Assembly: GCF_003576645.1 (NCBI RefSeq)
Contig: NC_044916.1
Location: 23,075,260-23,139,259, forward strand
DNA: 64,000 nucleotides
Direction of reading: 5' to 3'
Source of the DNA: Ipomoea triloba
Lineage: Eukaryota; Streptophyta; Magnoliopsida; Solanales; Convolvulaceae
Shown: in pieces, positions 32,101-43,049 of the stretch
Position numbering within the stretch: position 1 is the first letter of the stretch
Layout: every line of letters starts with the position of its first letter
Notes under the pieces: model-generated
Databases searched by the model: none
Seen by the model: the letters and a program-made list of their open reading frames with translations, nothing else
What the model was told of the DNA's origin: nothing
Program-made: the position numbers and the translations under genes

Positions 32101-33687
32101 AATCTACAATCCACCATCGCATTAACCAAAAGTTGGCTCCCAGGTTCTACGGACCATTTACAATTCTCCAAAAATATAGTGCAGTTTCCTACAAGTTAGC
32201 TCTGCCTGATACTGCAAAAGTTCACCCAATTTTTCATGTGTCACAACCCCGTAGGGTTACAGGAAATCATACTGCAGTCACCGATCTCCCTAAAGACATG
32301 GCAGTTACCGAACCAGGTTTTGACCCTCAAGACATCTTGAATGCTCGCCAACAGAATGGGGTGCATCAAGTCTTGGTGAAATGGGAAGGCCGCCCTGAAG
32401 AAGAAGCTACTTGGATAGACGTGTCTGACTTCAAGGGTCAGTTTCCCCACTCCAACCTTGGGGACAAGGTTGTTTCTTTGGAGGGTGGCAATGATACGCA
32501 CCCAAAAGAATGGATAGTGTATTCACGCAGAAAAAGGAAGGATGGAAATTAGGCAAATCAAAATAAACAAGGAAGGCTTAACTCATGGGATTTGACAAAA
32601 TAAATCAGGGGGCAATCATCTCAACAATCATCTCCTTTCTATAATTATTTATTTCCTGCACTATAAATTAGAATGTCTAGATGAGAGTAAGGCATCGAAT
32701 CTGTTACCATTAGTCTTTTAGCTCTAAGTAGCTGGGCAAGAGCCTAATACTCTTGTTGGGGAAGTCTTGTGATTTCCTATTTCTCCCTTTCAATCAATAA
32801 AACACCCCTCCTTGTTCTTTTCTCTAACACCCCTCCCCACCACCCACAAAAACAAAAACAGGAAGCAAAAAAGAGGGAAACTTTTTTGAAAATATAAGAG
32901 AGAATATATGGGTTTATAAGGTCATGAGTTAGACTAGTAATTGATTGGATTCAGTCTTTTAGTGTGATATAGCTCAGTCGCCCATGATTATAACATGGTA
33001 TCAGAGCCTACCTGACTCCCCCCTCCCCGCCTCGGGGTTAAATCTAAAGACCCATGCTGGAAATGCTAAATTATTGCATAACATATATATATATATTTCC
33101 TCATAGCCTAGGCGACTAGGCGGTCAGTGGCACCTTGCCTTGAAAGTCCGCCTTAACAACAATGATTATAACAATCATCATAATGGCCTAAGGGAATATG
33201 GGCATATTCTTTGGGCAACTTCTATAAACCAATTTCAAAATTGTGCAAGGTGAAACTTTGGCCTAATAAATGGTGGTGGCTGAAATCACTTGCTTGCAAA
33301 ATGTAGAAATATGGATATATTGTAGTTCTTGCCAGTGGTTTTGGTTCATTCTCCATATCATTGTTTGCTTTATAAGGAGCCTTGCAAGTTTAGGCTTTTG
33401 TTCTTGGAGATGGCTGATTTTGCTATGCAATATAACGATGAGTCAATGAATATCATTTGCCTGCACAGGAAAACATGTCTATTCAAGAAATCGAGGTAGC
33501 CATTCACACCGACTCCAGATACGCTGATAGGCTGCGTGCTGTATATTGCAGCCGCGAAACCACAGAACGTGGCTATGCGGAATTCAAAAGGATCGAGTTT
33601 ATGGGTAGCCGAAAGAGCTTCGAAATGTTGAAGCGAGTTTCTGGGGATAATAGTAGCAATGTGTATGAGTTGCTGATTAGAGCTTGA
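20360..33687 (+). CDS. Two-BRCT-domain protein, probable DNA-repair factor (10 coding exons, 554 aa)
   Basis: Exons: 20360-20582, 20804-20895, 21252-21354, 21582-21847, 22112-22243, 22487-22609, 25793-25924, 26024-26241, 27288-27444, 33469-33687. Splice phases agree throughout and sum to 1,665 nt with one stop. BRCT 1 is about residues 62-140 ([39 protein letters not shown] with the hallmark Trp). BRCT 2 is about 208-290 ([29 protein letters not shown]). Exon 7 encodes a basic [10 protein letters not shown] stretch, a possible nuclear localisation signal. The C-terminal 190 residues match no domain I know. BRCT pairs bind phosphoproteins in DNA-damage signalling, so a nuclear repair or checkpoint role is inferred, not shown. 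The start is the first ATG in frame with BRCT 1. Intron 2 is U12-type AT-AC. Introns 6 (3.2 kb) and 9 (6.0 kb) are large; intron 9 contains a chromovirus. An alternative acceptor 27 bp into exon 7 (CTGCAG) would also keep the frame. Confidence 0.9.
20896..21251 (+). other. U12-type AT-AC intron (intron 2 of the BRCT gene)
   Basis: The intron starts ATATCCTTT, the exact U12 donor consensus. It carries TTCCTTAAT (21,234-21,242), matching the U12 branch site, and ends TTTTAC with AC at 21,250-21,251, 10 nt after the branch adenosine. Only this AC end keeps the frame: it joins codons for CTHLVVQ to SFCGRKFEH inside BRCT 1. Using the nearby CAG would shift the frame. It should be removed by the minor spliceosome. 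Confidence 0.92.
22610..25792 (+). other. Intron 6 of the BRCT gene, large
   Basis: GT at 22,610 to AG at 25,792, 3.2 kb, AT-rich. It holds a poly(T) tract near 23,143-23,166 and a tandem duplication of about 242 bp at 24,958-25,450. No transposon coding sequence is recognised. Confidence 0.8.
24958..25450 (+). repeat. Tandem duplication of about 242 bp in intron 6
   Basis: GCAAATGACACTTTCTGTTT starts both copies (24,958 and 25,200). The copies run in parallel through CCATATTGTGCTCAG and GCAGAGTGAAAAGGAG with few substitutions and small indels. Confidence 0.9.
26929..27087 (+). mobile_element. Solo copia-type LTR (159 bp) in intron 8
   Basis: TGTTAAGAGTCC at the left and GATTATAACA at the right, flanked by perfect 5-bp duplications GGGAT (26,924-26,928 and 27,088-27,092). 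A diverged partial copy followed by a copia primer-binding site lies at about 32,895-33,007, which supports the LTR identity. Confidence 0.85.
27534..27871 (+). repeat. Chromovirus 5' LTR, 338 bp
   Basis: Begins TGATACGCACCC and ends TTCTCTAACA. It contains a TATA-like CACTATAAATTAG (near 27,702) and AATCAATAAAACAC near the end, which may act as a polyadenylation signal. Confidence 0.92.
27894..32552 (+). pseudogene. Chromovirus gag-pol, broken by stops and frameshifts
   Basis: A single gag-pol frame was ancestral. Gag spans about 27,894-28,990 ([20 protein letters not shown]) and ends with a Cys-rich knuckle region ([15 protein letters not shown]). Protease has [12 protein letters not shown] near 29,200. 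Reverse transcriptase spans about 29,830-30,530 with [14 protein letters not shown] and the active site FFDD. RNase H has [17 protein letters not shown] (30,640-30,710) and [14 protein letters not shown]. Integrase spans about 31,200-32,000 with a His/Cys head and [10 protein letters not shown]. The chromodomain ([17 protein letters not shown]) is near 32,370-32,420. Breaks: in-frame stops at 28,602, 29,622, 30,206, 30,820 and 31,872; frame changes near 29,900 (in an A run), 30,555 and 31,680. The frame ends inside the 3' LTR. It cannot make a full polyprotein. Confidence 0.92.
32492..32829 (+). repeat. Chromovirus 3' LTR, 338 bp
   Basis: Same length as the 5' LTR and nearly identical. A purine-rich TTGGAGGGTGGCAA just upstream (32,478-32,491) is the likely polypurine tract. 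The pol frame crosses tract and LTR start before stopping at about 32,550. Confidence 0.92.
32895..33020 (+). mobile_element. Truncated copia LTR end with primer-binding site in intron 9
   Basis: TTTATAAGGTCATGAGTTAG through GATTATAACA resembles the solo LTR in intron 8. It is followed directly by TGGTATCAGAGC (32,996-33,007), the initiator-Met primer-binding site of copia elements. The rest of the element is not recognisable. Confidence 0.7.
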
Positions 33688-33966
33688 AGGCAATACAGAA
33701 AACTAAATCACTTCTTTGGTTTCATTATGAGTGTCTTCTTGAAAAAAAAAAGTTGTAAATATTTGCTAACATAAAGAAAAGTTTTCATCGTGTTTATCCT
33801 TTTACATGCAATCTGTACAATTATATTTGTTTTCTAATTGGAACACAACCATTGTTGTTATTGATAGCTGTTTCTTGTGTAACAAATCATATTAACTGAT
33901 TGAAGTTGACAGAAAATTAGTGGCAGTCTGGCTTGTCTTGGCGGTTAAAGTTAAACAAGTTACATA

Positions 33967-34230
33967 CTACCTCCGTCCCAAAATGGTTGTCTGGTTCGTT
34001 TAACGAGACTTGACTGAAGTAATTTTTAATTCAATTTTACATATTACTACGTATTAAGTTTAGCATTAATATATAAAATTTATATGTTTAGAAACTACAT
34101 TAAAAGTACTATTAAACACGAAAATTAAATTTAAAAATAATAAAAAATTATTAAAGAAAATAAGCAAAAAAGGAAGAGTTGGTTTGACCAATGAATAGTA
34201 AATAGGACAGGTAAAATGGGACAGAAGGAG
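33967..34230. mobile_element. Stowaway-type MITE (Tc1/mariner-like)
   Basis: Inverted ends CTACCTCCGTCCCA and, at the right end, TGGGACAGAAGGAG, flanked by TA on both sides (33,965-33,966 and 34,231-34,232). The 264-bp length and the CTCCGTCCC motif are typical of Stowaway elements. It lies 280 bp downstream of the BRCT gene stop codon. Confidence 0.85.
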
Positions 34231-34232
34231 TA

Positions 34233-35540
34233 TATGATTTACCAATCATTATCTTGGATATATGGGTAAATACATGTTCATTTTTTCTTTTAATAATTTC
34301 TTTGCATTGTTGGATGAGAGAGATAATAAGTTGGAGGAGAGAGGAGAGAAGAAAGAAAAAATTTACAGGAAGAATAATGGTTTTTTTTTTTTTTTTGGTA
34401 GGGTCTAAGAGGAAAGGAAAAATAAAATTACAGTGCGCCTGTTGCATACCAAGTGCGACCAATGGGGTCTTTTTTATTTTTATTTTTTTATTTTTCTCTC
34501 CCCAACCATGTTACGTGACTTACAAAAATTGGGCAAAAGATCCCACTCTTAAAGATGCTCTTAGTATATTGTGAGTTTAATTTGTGAATTACGTAATTTT
34601 TTTAGCATTACTTTGATTATACTACAAAAATAAACCTATACTTTGATTAATGTCCTTAGGATAATGAAAGATCTTATTAAATTAATGAACCAAAATGCAT
34701 AATTTTGAATCTATACAAATTGTTAAATAAACATGTGATATACTATAAATGAATTTGTAGTATAGATTAAAAATGAATTTAAAGTATATAAAATATGGTC
34801 CTTGGGGTTTGTCTTTGCATATGATTTACCTTGAATGTCCTTTTGTTAAATATAATGCATAGTAATTAATTGGTATATGCATTTAAATAATTTTATATGC
34901 TCTTTATACAAATAAGTGTAGGAACTTTTATTTTTTTAGTACTATCGACTCTATTACAACCTATATGACATCGCATATGAAAAAGTCACTTCGTGCAACT
35001 AGATCACCAGATCATTGGCAGGAATGTTGATTCTTGTGTGAATTAATTAGCAACTCATGGAGTTATTATATTAGGGATAAGTGTAAGTAATAACTTTGTT
35101 TAGAAGAGTTCAATTTTGAACATTCCAAATGAGGTATAAATAATAGATCAGAGGTCATGCCAAAATTTAGAAGATATATTAAAAGAAAAGTTCTTTAAAA
35201 ACATATCAAAAAGTCTTGATTTAGAAGAAAATAAGAGACTCTACCAAAGAACAGAAAAAGCATCAGCCACAAGATAAAGTACTTCAATTCAAAGGACTTC
35301 TAATTGCAAAGACAAATATTCATCGTACTTATTAGAAAAGAGTTGTTGAGTACAAACAATAGGACGGATTGGTATGAAAAATCTTGAAAACTTTTATCTC
35401 ATTGTTAAATGAAAGAGTGGCAATGAGAAACATTTTAATAAGTTTAAATATTGAATGAGCTGAACTTATTCAAATTCCTTGTTAGAAAAGGAAACCTAAG
35501 TAGCATAGAGATGGTTGATGAGAACACAAATGAACTAATC
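34233..35540. other. AT-rich intergenic DNA
   Basis: No gene is recognised. A T run lies at 34,380-34,396. TCTTAAAGATGCTCTTAGTA near 34,550 resembles the end of a common MITE type but its partner is not clear. Confidence 0.5.
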
Positions 35541-35542
35541 AT

Positions 35543-35836
35543 CACATACCCAATAAACACATTTGATTTCTCTCAAAGTTCTAAAAATACTGTTCCATCT
35601 AGTACTTAGCTCTCCAAAACTAAAGTATAAGGACTATTGCATACCCAATGAACACCTTTGATCTCTCTCAAAGTTCTAAAAACACAATAATTATTCCATC
35701 TAGTACTTAAGACTCTAAAGCTAAAGTATAAGGGATTATTGCATACCCTATAGACACTTTTCATATCTCTCAAAGTTCTAAAAATGCAATTATATATTCC
35801 ATCTAGTACTTAGCACTCAAAGCTAAAGTATAAGCA
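35543..35836 (+). repeat. Three tandem units of about 100 bp
   Basis: Each unit contains CATACCCAAT-AACAC, TCTCTCAAAGTTCTAAAAA, TTCCATCTAGTACTTA and CTAAAGTATAAG. A short inverted piece (CTTTAGCTTTAGAGTG) follows at 35,838-35,870. Confidence 0.88.
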
Positions 35837-35870
35837 CTTTAGCTTTAGAGTGCCGAGTACTAGATTGGAT

Positions 35871-36800
35871 TTGATCTTCTGACCTCTAGGTTAGAGAGTT
35901 TAACTTTTAACTATTAATTAGAAACGTTTAGTTCATGTTATATATTGCGTAACCATAGAATGTGAATGATAAAATGTTGTATATCTTTGTTTAGTTTAAG
36001 GGAATGAGAGATCTCCAAACATGATTTATTGTCACGTCTATGAGAATCCCATTTAAAAAAAAAACAAAAATTATGTGAGATTTTCAAAAAATATTATATT
36101 ACCTAAAAACATTCTTTCCACGAAACTCTCCCTAAAAGATTAATTTGTATTCTTTTTCCTAGTCTAAGTTTTGTTTAATGGAATCTTACCATTAGAACCT
36201 TAAATGAATCCCAATGTCACGTCGTACATACCTTAGTTAATTGACTCAAATTATGAAAATATCTCCCTCTCTTTTTTCCTCATTTTTTTTACTTTACTAT
36301 TACACAAAATAAAATCCAGTAATCTTTATCATGACAAACATTGAATAAATTTTAGTCTTTTATTTATTTATTTTTTGCAACTCAAAGTATGTGGTCGATA
36401 TGTATGGTTGCATGCACACTTGTGGTTTGCTTGAATCCATTGAAGTCAACTCCGCAGATGGATATATATATAGCTAATTGTATGTTAAAGTGAGGGATTA
36501 AAGGTAAATCTTTTACTTAATTGCACCGAGGATGGGGATAAAAGCTTGCCTGTTTTTACTTCATTGACTATCACAGTGCACATTTAACTTTGAGAAAGCC
36601 AACTTTGAGAAAGCTAGCTTTCAGGTACAATGTATTAATGGGGTCTCATGCCTTGGGGACCATTTCACACTTTAATTTGCTCATTATTAAAGTTGGTCAT
36701 ACGTAGACTTCCAATTCTAAATGTATTGTCCTCTCTCTCTCTATATATATTTATTTATGGAGTATTTATTTTTTAAATCTTAAAAAGAATGAGAATTCAG
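35871..36800. other. AT-rich intergenic DNA
   Basis: Nothing is recognised beyond low-complexity AT and CT runs. Confidence 0.5.
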
Positions 36801-36805
36801 CATGA

Positions 36806-37104
36806 TTTTTTTTTTTTTTGGTGTAAACTATGAGGTGTTCCGCTTCGGGTTCACCCGATTAATCCTCGTTCACTCCGGGAAGTATGGGAGCTAGCCCAAG
36901 GAAATTGTCACTTGTGAGATGCTCTTTTGACACTTGAGCAGTTGAGTTACCCCTTTGAGTGACTATTGCGAAGATATGTTGGGTGGCAAGTTGTCTTTAC
37001 TGACCCTGTTACAATGTAGCATCTGTTCATAGCTACTTTCTCAATCTACTGAAGCAAAAAGAGACAGTTTACACCGGGTGCCACTAGACCACAAGGTCTT
37101 TGGC
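36806..37104 (-). mobile_element. SINE with poly(A) tail
   Basis: On the minus strand it begins GCCAAAGACCTTG and has the A box TGGTCTAGTGGC (37,080-37,091), identical to the SINE at 16,261. It ends in a poly(A) run (36,806-36,819 on the complementary strand). No matching target duplication was seen. Confidence 0.7.
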
Positions 37105-37575
37105 AATACTTAATTACTTTATTCAATAAAAAATGAAAAAAATTATTATCATATTATTCATTCACGTTTATTATTTGTGTTTGAGCATAGTTTTATTTTT
37201 TAACCAATCAATTACGGTTGGTAAAAAAGACTTGTATAATTTTATTCGCACCTCGCTTTTATTTTGGAAACACATTATGATATTTTAGAATCTTTCAATG
37301 ATAATAATAATGATAAATGAAAGACAGGAAGCCGTCTTTTCTCCATGAATTTGAGAGCTTTGGTATGATTGGTACTCAGATATGATGATATATGTGAATG
37401 ATTTGAAAATAGGTCCACAATGTATGTAATGTTTGTTACAAATTCAGCAACAAATTTTCTACGCAAAGGACGTTTGGTTGACACCATGCTTATTAAATGG
37501 AACGTAACATAGTTCACACAGCTATGTAGATCATTTCTACAGTATACTATTTTTATGTATGAGATATATTATTTT
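37105..37575. other. AT-rich intergenic DNA
   Basis: No gene or element is recognised. Confidence 0.5.
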
Positions 37576-38026
37576 GGAATAAGGGTCAAATAGGCCACCG
37601 AACTACACACAAAACTACAATTAGGCCATTGAACTCAAAAACAATGCAATTGGGTCCCTGAACTACACAAATCCATGCAAATTAACTCAAAGTGCCTTGT
37701 TTGACTTGATCTTCCGGTTACCAATTTTAAAAATAATATTTTAAAACAATTTTAAATAAAATAATTAATTAAATTTAAATTTAAAATTTAAAATTAAAAA
37801 AGGACCCAATTGACTTGTTCCTGTTTTTTTTTAATTAATTAATTAATTTAAAATTATTTTAAAATATTATTTTTAAAGTTGGTAACCGGAAGATCAAGTC
37901 AACAAGTCACTTTGGGTTAATTTGCATGAATTTGTGTAGTTCAAGGGCCCAATTGCATTGTTTTTGAGTTCGATTGCCTAATTGTAGTTTCGTGTGTAAT
38001 TCGGTGGCCTATTTGACCCTTATTCC
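37576..38026. mobile_element. Mutator-like foldback MITE, 451 bp
   Basis: Ends GGAATAAGGGTCAAATAGGC and its inverse, with inverted arms of about 200 bp. Flanked by perfect 9-bp duplications TATTATTTT (37,567-37,575 and 38,027-38,035). Nine-base duplications with long inverted repeats indicate the Mutator superfamily. Confidence 0.9.
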
Positions 38027-38317
38027 TATTATTTTTTATGCATAATTAGGACATTATTTATATTCTTGATTATAATTATCTACAACAATATTCATCTTTA
38101 CTATTACTTTTATTATAAATTGAATATACTCATTTATTTTATATTAATTATTTAATATTCAAAACTTGTACGAAGTATTTAGTGATTTTAATTTTCGTGT
38201 TTGATATTAATTAATTTAATCGTGCAAATGCATGCGATATATATATATATNTTACTTCTCTTATTTATATAAATAAATAAATTTAATCATATATAAATAT
38301 AATAAAATATTAACAAG

Positions 38318-39056
<739 letters not shown>

Positions 39057-39057
39057 T

Positions 39058-40254
39058 ATATAAATAAAAGCTAATGTTTAAGTGCATCCACCTGTTCCCG
39101 TGCATTCTTGCTAGACGAATTGCATACAATCTAGTATGTGGTAATTTGTGTAGTAGTTTGTGTGTATTTACGAAAAGTCTCACAGGACTCAACATCATAT
39201 ATACACCAGTGTAAATAACTTTATTGGTTATCAAAGTTTCGACTAAGTTAACAAAGTGACATCAATGTTTTAATTTAATTTTAACATCATATCATTAGTC
39301 ACTCTATCGTGGATAACAATTTAACAATTTTCAAACGCTTAAAACTTTGGTTAAGGATATTGCTTTTTATTTTAGTTGGAAGAATGAGTATATAAAATGT
39401 ATTACATAATACAATCAAATAACTAATGAAACTCTATTATAATCATGACTAAGTCATTACGATATGTTAGGATCAAATGCTTATCACACTATGCCAAAAT
39501 AATGTATATACAACTAGTAGTGAAGACTTAACTTTTTATTTTTTATACTTGCATATATAGCAGTCAACATCATATTTCGATAGCAAGATACTGAGCTCGG
39601 CCCTCAAATTAAAATATTTGCCAACACAACAAATTCTAAAAACCTCCAACCAAAGCATGAGTAAGCACCTAAAAAGAGATGAACAATTACTTTACAAATG
39701 ATGATTATATACAATATAACTTTTAGTGATGTCCAAACACATTTAAAGAGTCCTTTAAAATTCTTATTACTTAAGCAAAGTTTTAAGGCTAGCGTATCTC
39801 ACATTTATTAAGGACGATATATTGTCATAAGAGATATGAATTGAATTTTTTAAATTTTATTTTATAATTGTTTGGTGCTTAAACATAATTAGTACTAAAA
39901 TTAAGATCAATTAGAAAAATGGTAAAATGATTTCTTTGAGGAACAGTGGACCAAAATGAAATGACAGCGTGAGATACTTGACTAAAATCAGCAAACCATA
40001 ACATGAGATAAAGTCTGCCCAAAGGGAAACAAAAATCTAGCTAAAAGCTAAAGAATGGAGTGTAGTAGGGGACAAAATTTAATGTGTTGTTACTTTTTGA
40101 CCAATATATTTGTGCCATGGCAACAACCTATGCATGCTTAATTATGAGGTCAATGACACAAACTCATAAAGAGAGGGTTGCTCAAAAGCTTGGGAATCCT
40201 ATGCAAATTATATTTTGAATATGATTAGTAAAGACATTATTACTAGAAATCACT
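39058..40254. other. AT-rich intergenic DNA
   Basis: No gene or element is recognised. Confidence 0.5.
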
Positions 40255-40266
40255 AAAACAAGCTAT

Positions 40267-40430
40267 ATCTTTTTTTTTTTTAATACCATTTACTCCGTTA
40301 CAATGTTCATACATACTTTTTCAACTTACTGAAAAACAAAAAGAGCCAACGTCCCTACTGAAAATTAAACCCGTGACCTCTCACTTGGAAGGGCCATAGC
40401 TATGCTATTTGACTACAAGGTCTTTGGCAA
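40267..40430 (-). mobile_element. SINE with 12-bp target-site duplication
   Basis: On the minus strand: GCCAAAGACCTTG start, a B-box-like GGGTTTAATTTTC, and a poly(A) tail (T run at 40,269-40,281 on plus). Flanked by perfect AAAACAAGCTAT (40,255-40,266 and 40,431-40,442), as expected for LINE-mediated insertion. Confidence 0.85.
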
Positions 40431-40442
40431 AAAACAAGCTAT

Positions 40443-41379
40443 CTTAAGCTATCTTAAGGACCCTTTCAAATGGAAGCGATAGAGTTCGGATATTTCCCTC
40501 TAATTTTCTTTTCTAATAGCAAAAAAAATTTGATGGTTGTGAGTGAGTTAAGACCAAAGTCTAGAAGGGAAGTGAACAAACTTTGTTAATCTTTCCTAAG
40601 TATTGAATTTATAAAAGACTTGGTGTTATGTTAAACTTTCAACTAATTAGCCTTTGAAGATTTTTAAAGTTTACAAAACAAACATAAGAAGTCTTGTCTC
40701 TAAATTTGTAAAATATTATTGACACACAAGTTTTGTGATTTTGTATGAAATTCGAATTAGTTTAAAAAGTACTCAAGGATATATAAATGAAATGCTAAAA
40801 ATGTTTTTTAGAGTTAGAATAGAGAGATTTTATAGCGGGTTTAAGGATAGTATAATTCCTCTACTCCACTCTTTTCCTTTCCGCTTAGGAGGAAATTCAC
40901 TATGTAGGGTTTCTCCAAATAAATGCAATACTGAACCATTTCTTTCCTGGGTTCTGCTCCATTTTACGCTGTCAAACACGCACTTAGCCCCATTCTAGAA
41001 AATAGCACACCTCCACTTTCCTAAACGGGTTCCTCATAGACAAGGCCACCAACCTCAATTTTATTATCCTTGGGTCGTGCCCCTAGGGATCATCTCGAAT
41101 CTCTCACTTCTTCTAGTTGTACAACTAAAGGAAGTTGTAGATCCTGACTTCCCTGTCTCACTTTACGGCCTCAACATTCACAATTTAAACTCAAACTTCC
41201 CTATCGTCTTGTAGTCATTCCTAGGCTATGTTCTCAACCTTGACCCCACCACTGTCCGGATCTGTGAGCGCTTCAAAATAAAACCCTCTCTCTTTTTGTC
41301 TTTAGATAGCTATAGGAATTGTGTGCCCTAACTTATCCCTCTTGCGAAGCCTCAGGGCCCATTAAACTCTTTTTGTACC
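40443..41379. other. Intergenic DNA, no gene recognised
   Basis: At 41,130-41,340 one plus-strand frame reads gag- or transposase-like text (FPVSLYGLNIHNLNSNFPIV) with stops. I cannot name a family; it could be a very worn transposon. Confidence 0.35.
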
Positions 41380-42590
41380 CTTAGGTCAACAGATAATCCT
41401 TTTAGGACATCTAGGCACTCACTGCCTTACTTACACGCGGGGTGTCCTAGTTTTTCCCCTTATGCCTTCATTTTTTTGTCACTTTATCTTCTCATGGACA
41501 TTGGCTAGCTAGTACCCTCTCGACCATTCTCCTTAGGGTGCGGGATGCCCTAGCTTTCTCCACTTACGCCTTCACTCTTTTTTTAATGTTTTTTTTCTTT
41601 TGGGTGCTAGGTAGTTGGTACCTTCTTAGCCATTCTCCTTAGGATGTGGAGCGTCCTAGCTTCCCCCCTTATACCTTCATTTATTTCTACTTTTTTCTCC
41701 TGGGCGCTACGCAGTTGGTATCCTCTCGACCCTTCACCTTGGGACGCGAGTTGTCCTACTTTCTCCCCTTATGCCTTTATTTTTTTTTTTCATTTCTTTA
41801 TTCTCTCGAGTTCTAGGTAGTTAGTACACTTTTATCCCTACTTCTTGGGATGTCGACGTCCTAGCTTTCTACCTTATGCCTTTACCTTTCTCTTCACTTT
41901 TTTTTTTCTTGGATGCTAGGTAGTTGGTACCCTTTCGACCCTTCTCCTTAAGACGTAGTGCATCCTAGCTTTACCCGCTTATACTTTAAATTTGTTCACT
42001 TTCTTTTCCTCTCGGGTGCTAGGTAGTTAATTGGTACCCTTTCGACCCTTCTCTCTGGGATGCAAGGCGCCCTAGCTTTCCTCCTATGACTTAACTTTTA
42101 TTTTATATTTTTTTCTCCCAGGGTAGTTTGTATCCTTTTAGCCGTACTCCTTGGGATGCGGGGCATCATAAGTTTCCTTCTTATTCCTTCACTTTTCTTT
42201 TTCTAGATGCTGGGTAGCTAGTACCCTTTCAACCTTTTCCCTTGGGGCGCAAGGAGTCCTAGTTTTTCCCGCTTATGCCTTCAATTTTTTTTCCTATTAC
42301 ATTTTTATGCTCCTAAGTGTTGGGTAGTTGATACACTTTCAACCCTTCTCCTTTGGACACAGGGTGTCCGTTCTTTGCTCCTTATGTTTTAACTTTTTAT
42401 GCTTCTCTCGAGCGCTGGGTAGTTGGTATTCTTTCAGTCCTACTCGTCCTGACATGAGGCATCCTAGTTTTTCTCCTTTTGTTTTTTTTTCCCTAAGGCT
42501 CTAGGTAGCTAGTACCCTTTCATCCCCACTCATCTGAATGCAAAACATCGTAGCTTTCCGCCCTTATTCCTTCATTTTTTTTACACTTTT
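41380..42590 (+). repeat. Degenerate tandem satellite, about 11-12 units of about 105 bp
   Basis: Recurring landmarks in fixed order: GGTGCTAGGTAGTTGGTACC, CTTTCGACCCTTCTCCTT, GGGATG-GGG--TCCTAGCTTT, CCCCTTATGCCTTCA, then a T-rich spacer. Unit starts are near 41,496, 41,600, 41,702, 41,808, 41,912, 42,013, 42,117, 42,203, 42,315, 42,410 and 42,500. Units are 70-85% alike by eye, so the array is old. Confidence 0.85.
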
Positions 42591-43049
42591 TCAGGTGCGT
42601 TTCATCTTTGGGTTGTATTCCTTACCTATGGGCCTACCAAGGATATTCTCTAATCACCTTCTCTACGTGTAAGCTCCTTGGACTGCCTTCTTTGAATTGC
42701 CTGCGAGGACCCACTAACGATGTTTTACGTCCATTTTTGTCTAAATGTGGGCCTATCGAGTCAGCATCCCTACATATCATAATGAAAATGAGAATACAAA
42801 AGAAACCTTTAATAACATGAATTTTGATTTTGATTACTAACTTCGACTTATTAACATCTTAATTTTTATTTATTTGTATCTACAAAAATTTAGGCTTCAA
42901 ACAAATGTGAAAAATACTTTTTAGAAGAAGTTGTTGGAAAAAATGGCATAAATGGCATTTTAAGTGGCCATTTTGTGGTATAAATAGATGTGAGGTCCAC
43001 TTCCGATTTGAGTCGGGTCAAAGTGGATTTGTGTTCTTTGTAGTTAGAC

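Larger units (their letters stand above)
27534..32829 (+). mobile_element. Complete chromovirus (Ty3/gypsy) in intron 9 of the BRCT gene
   Basis: 5,296 bp with two 338-bp LTRs (27,534-27,871 and 32,492-32,829), TG...CA ends and perfect 5-bp duplications CCCCT (27,529-27,533 and 32,830-32,834). The domain order gag, protease, reverse transcriptase, RNase H, integrase, chromodomain, together with short LTRs, suggests a Reina-like chromovirus. The LTRs differ at only about two positions by eye, so the insertion is recent. It lies in the same orientation as the host gene. Confidence 0.93.
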
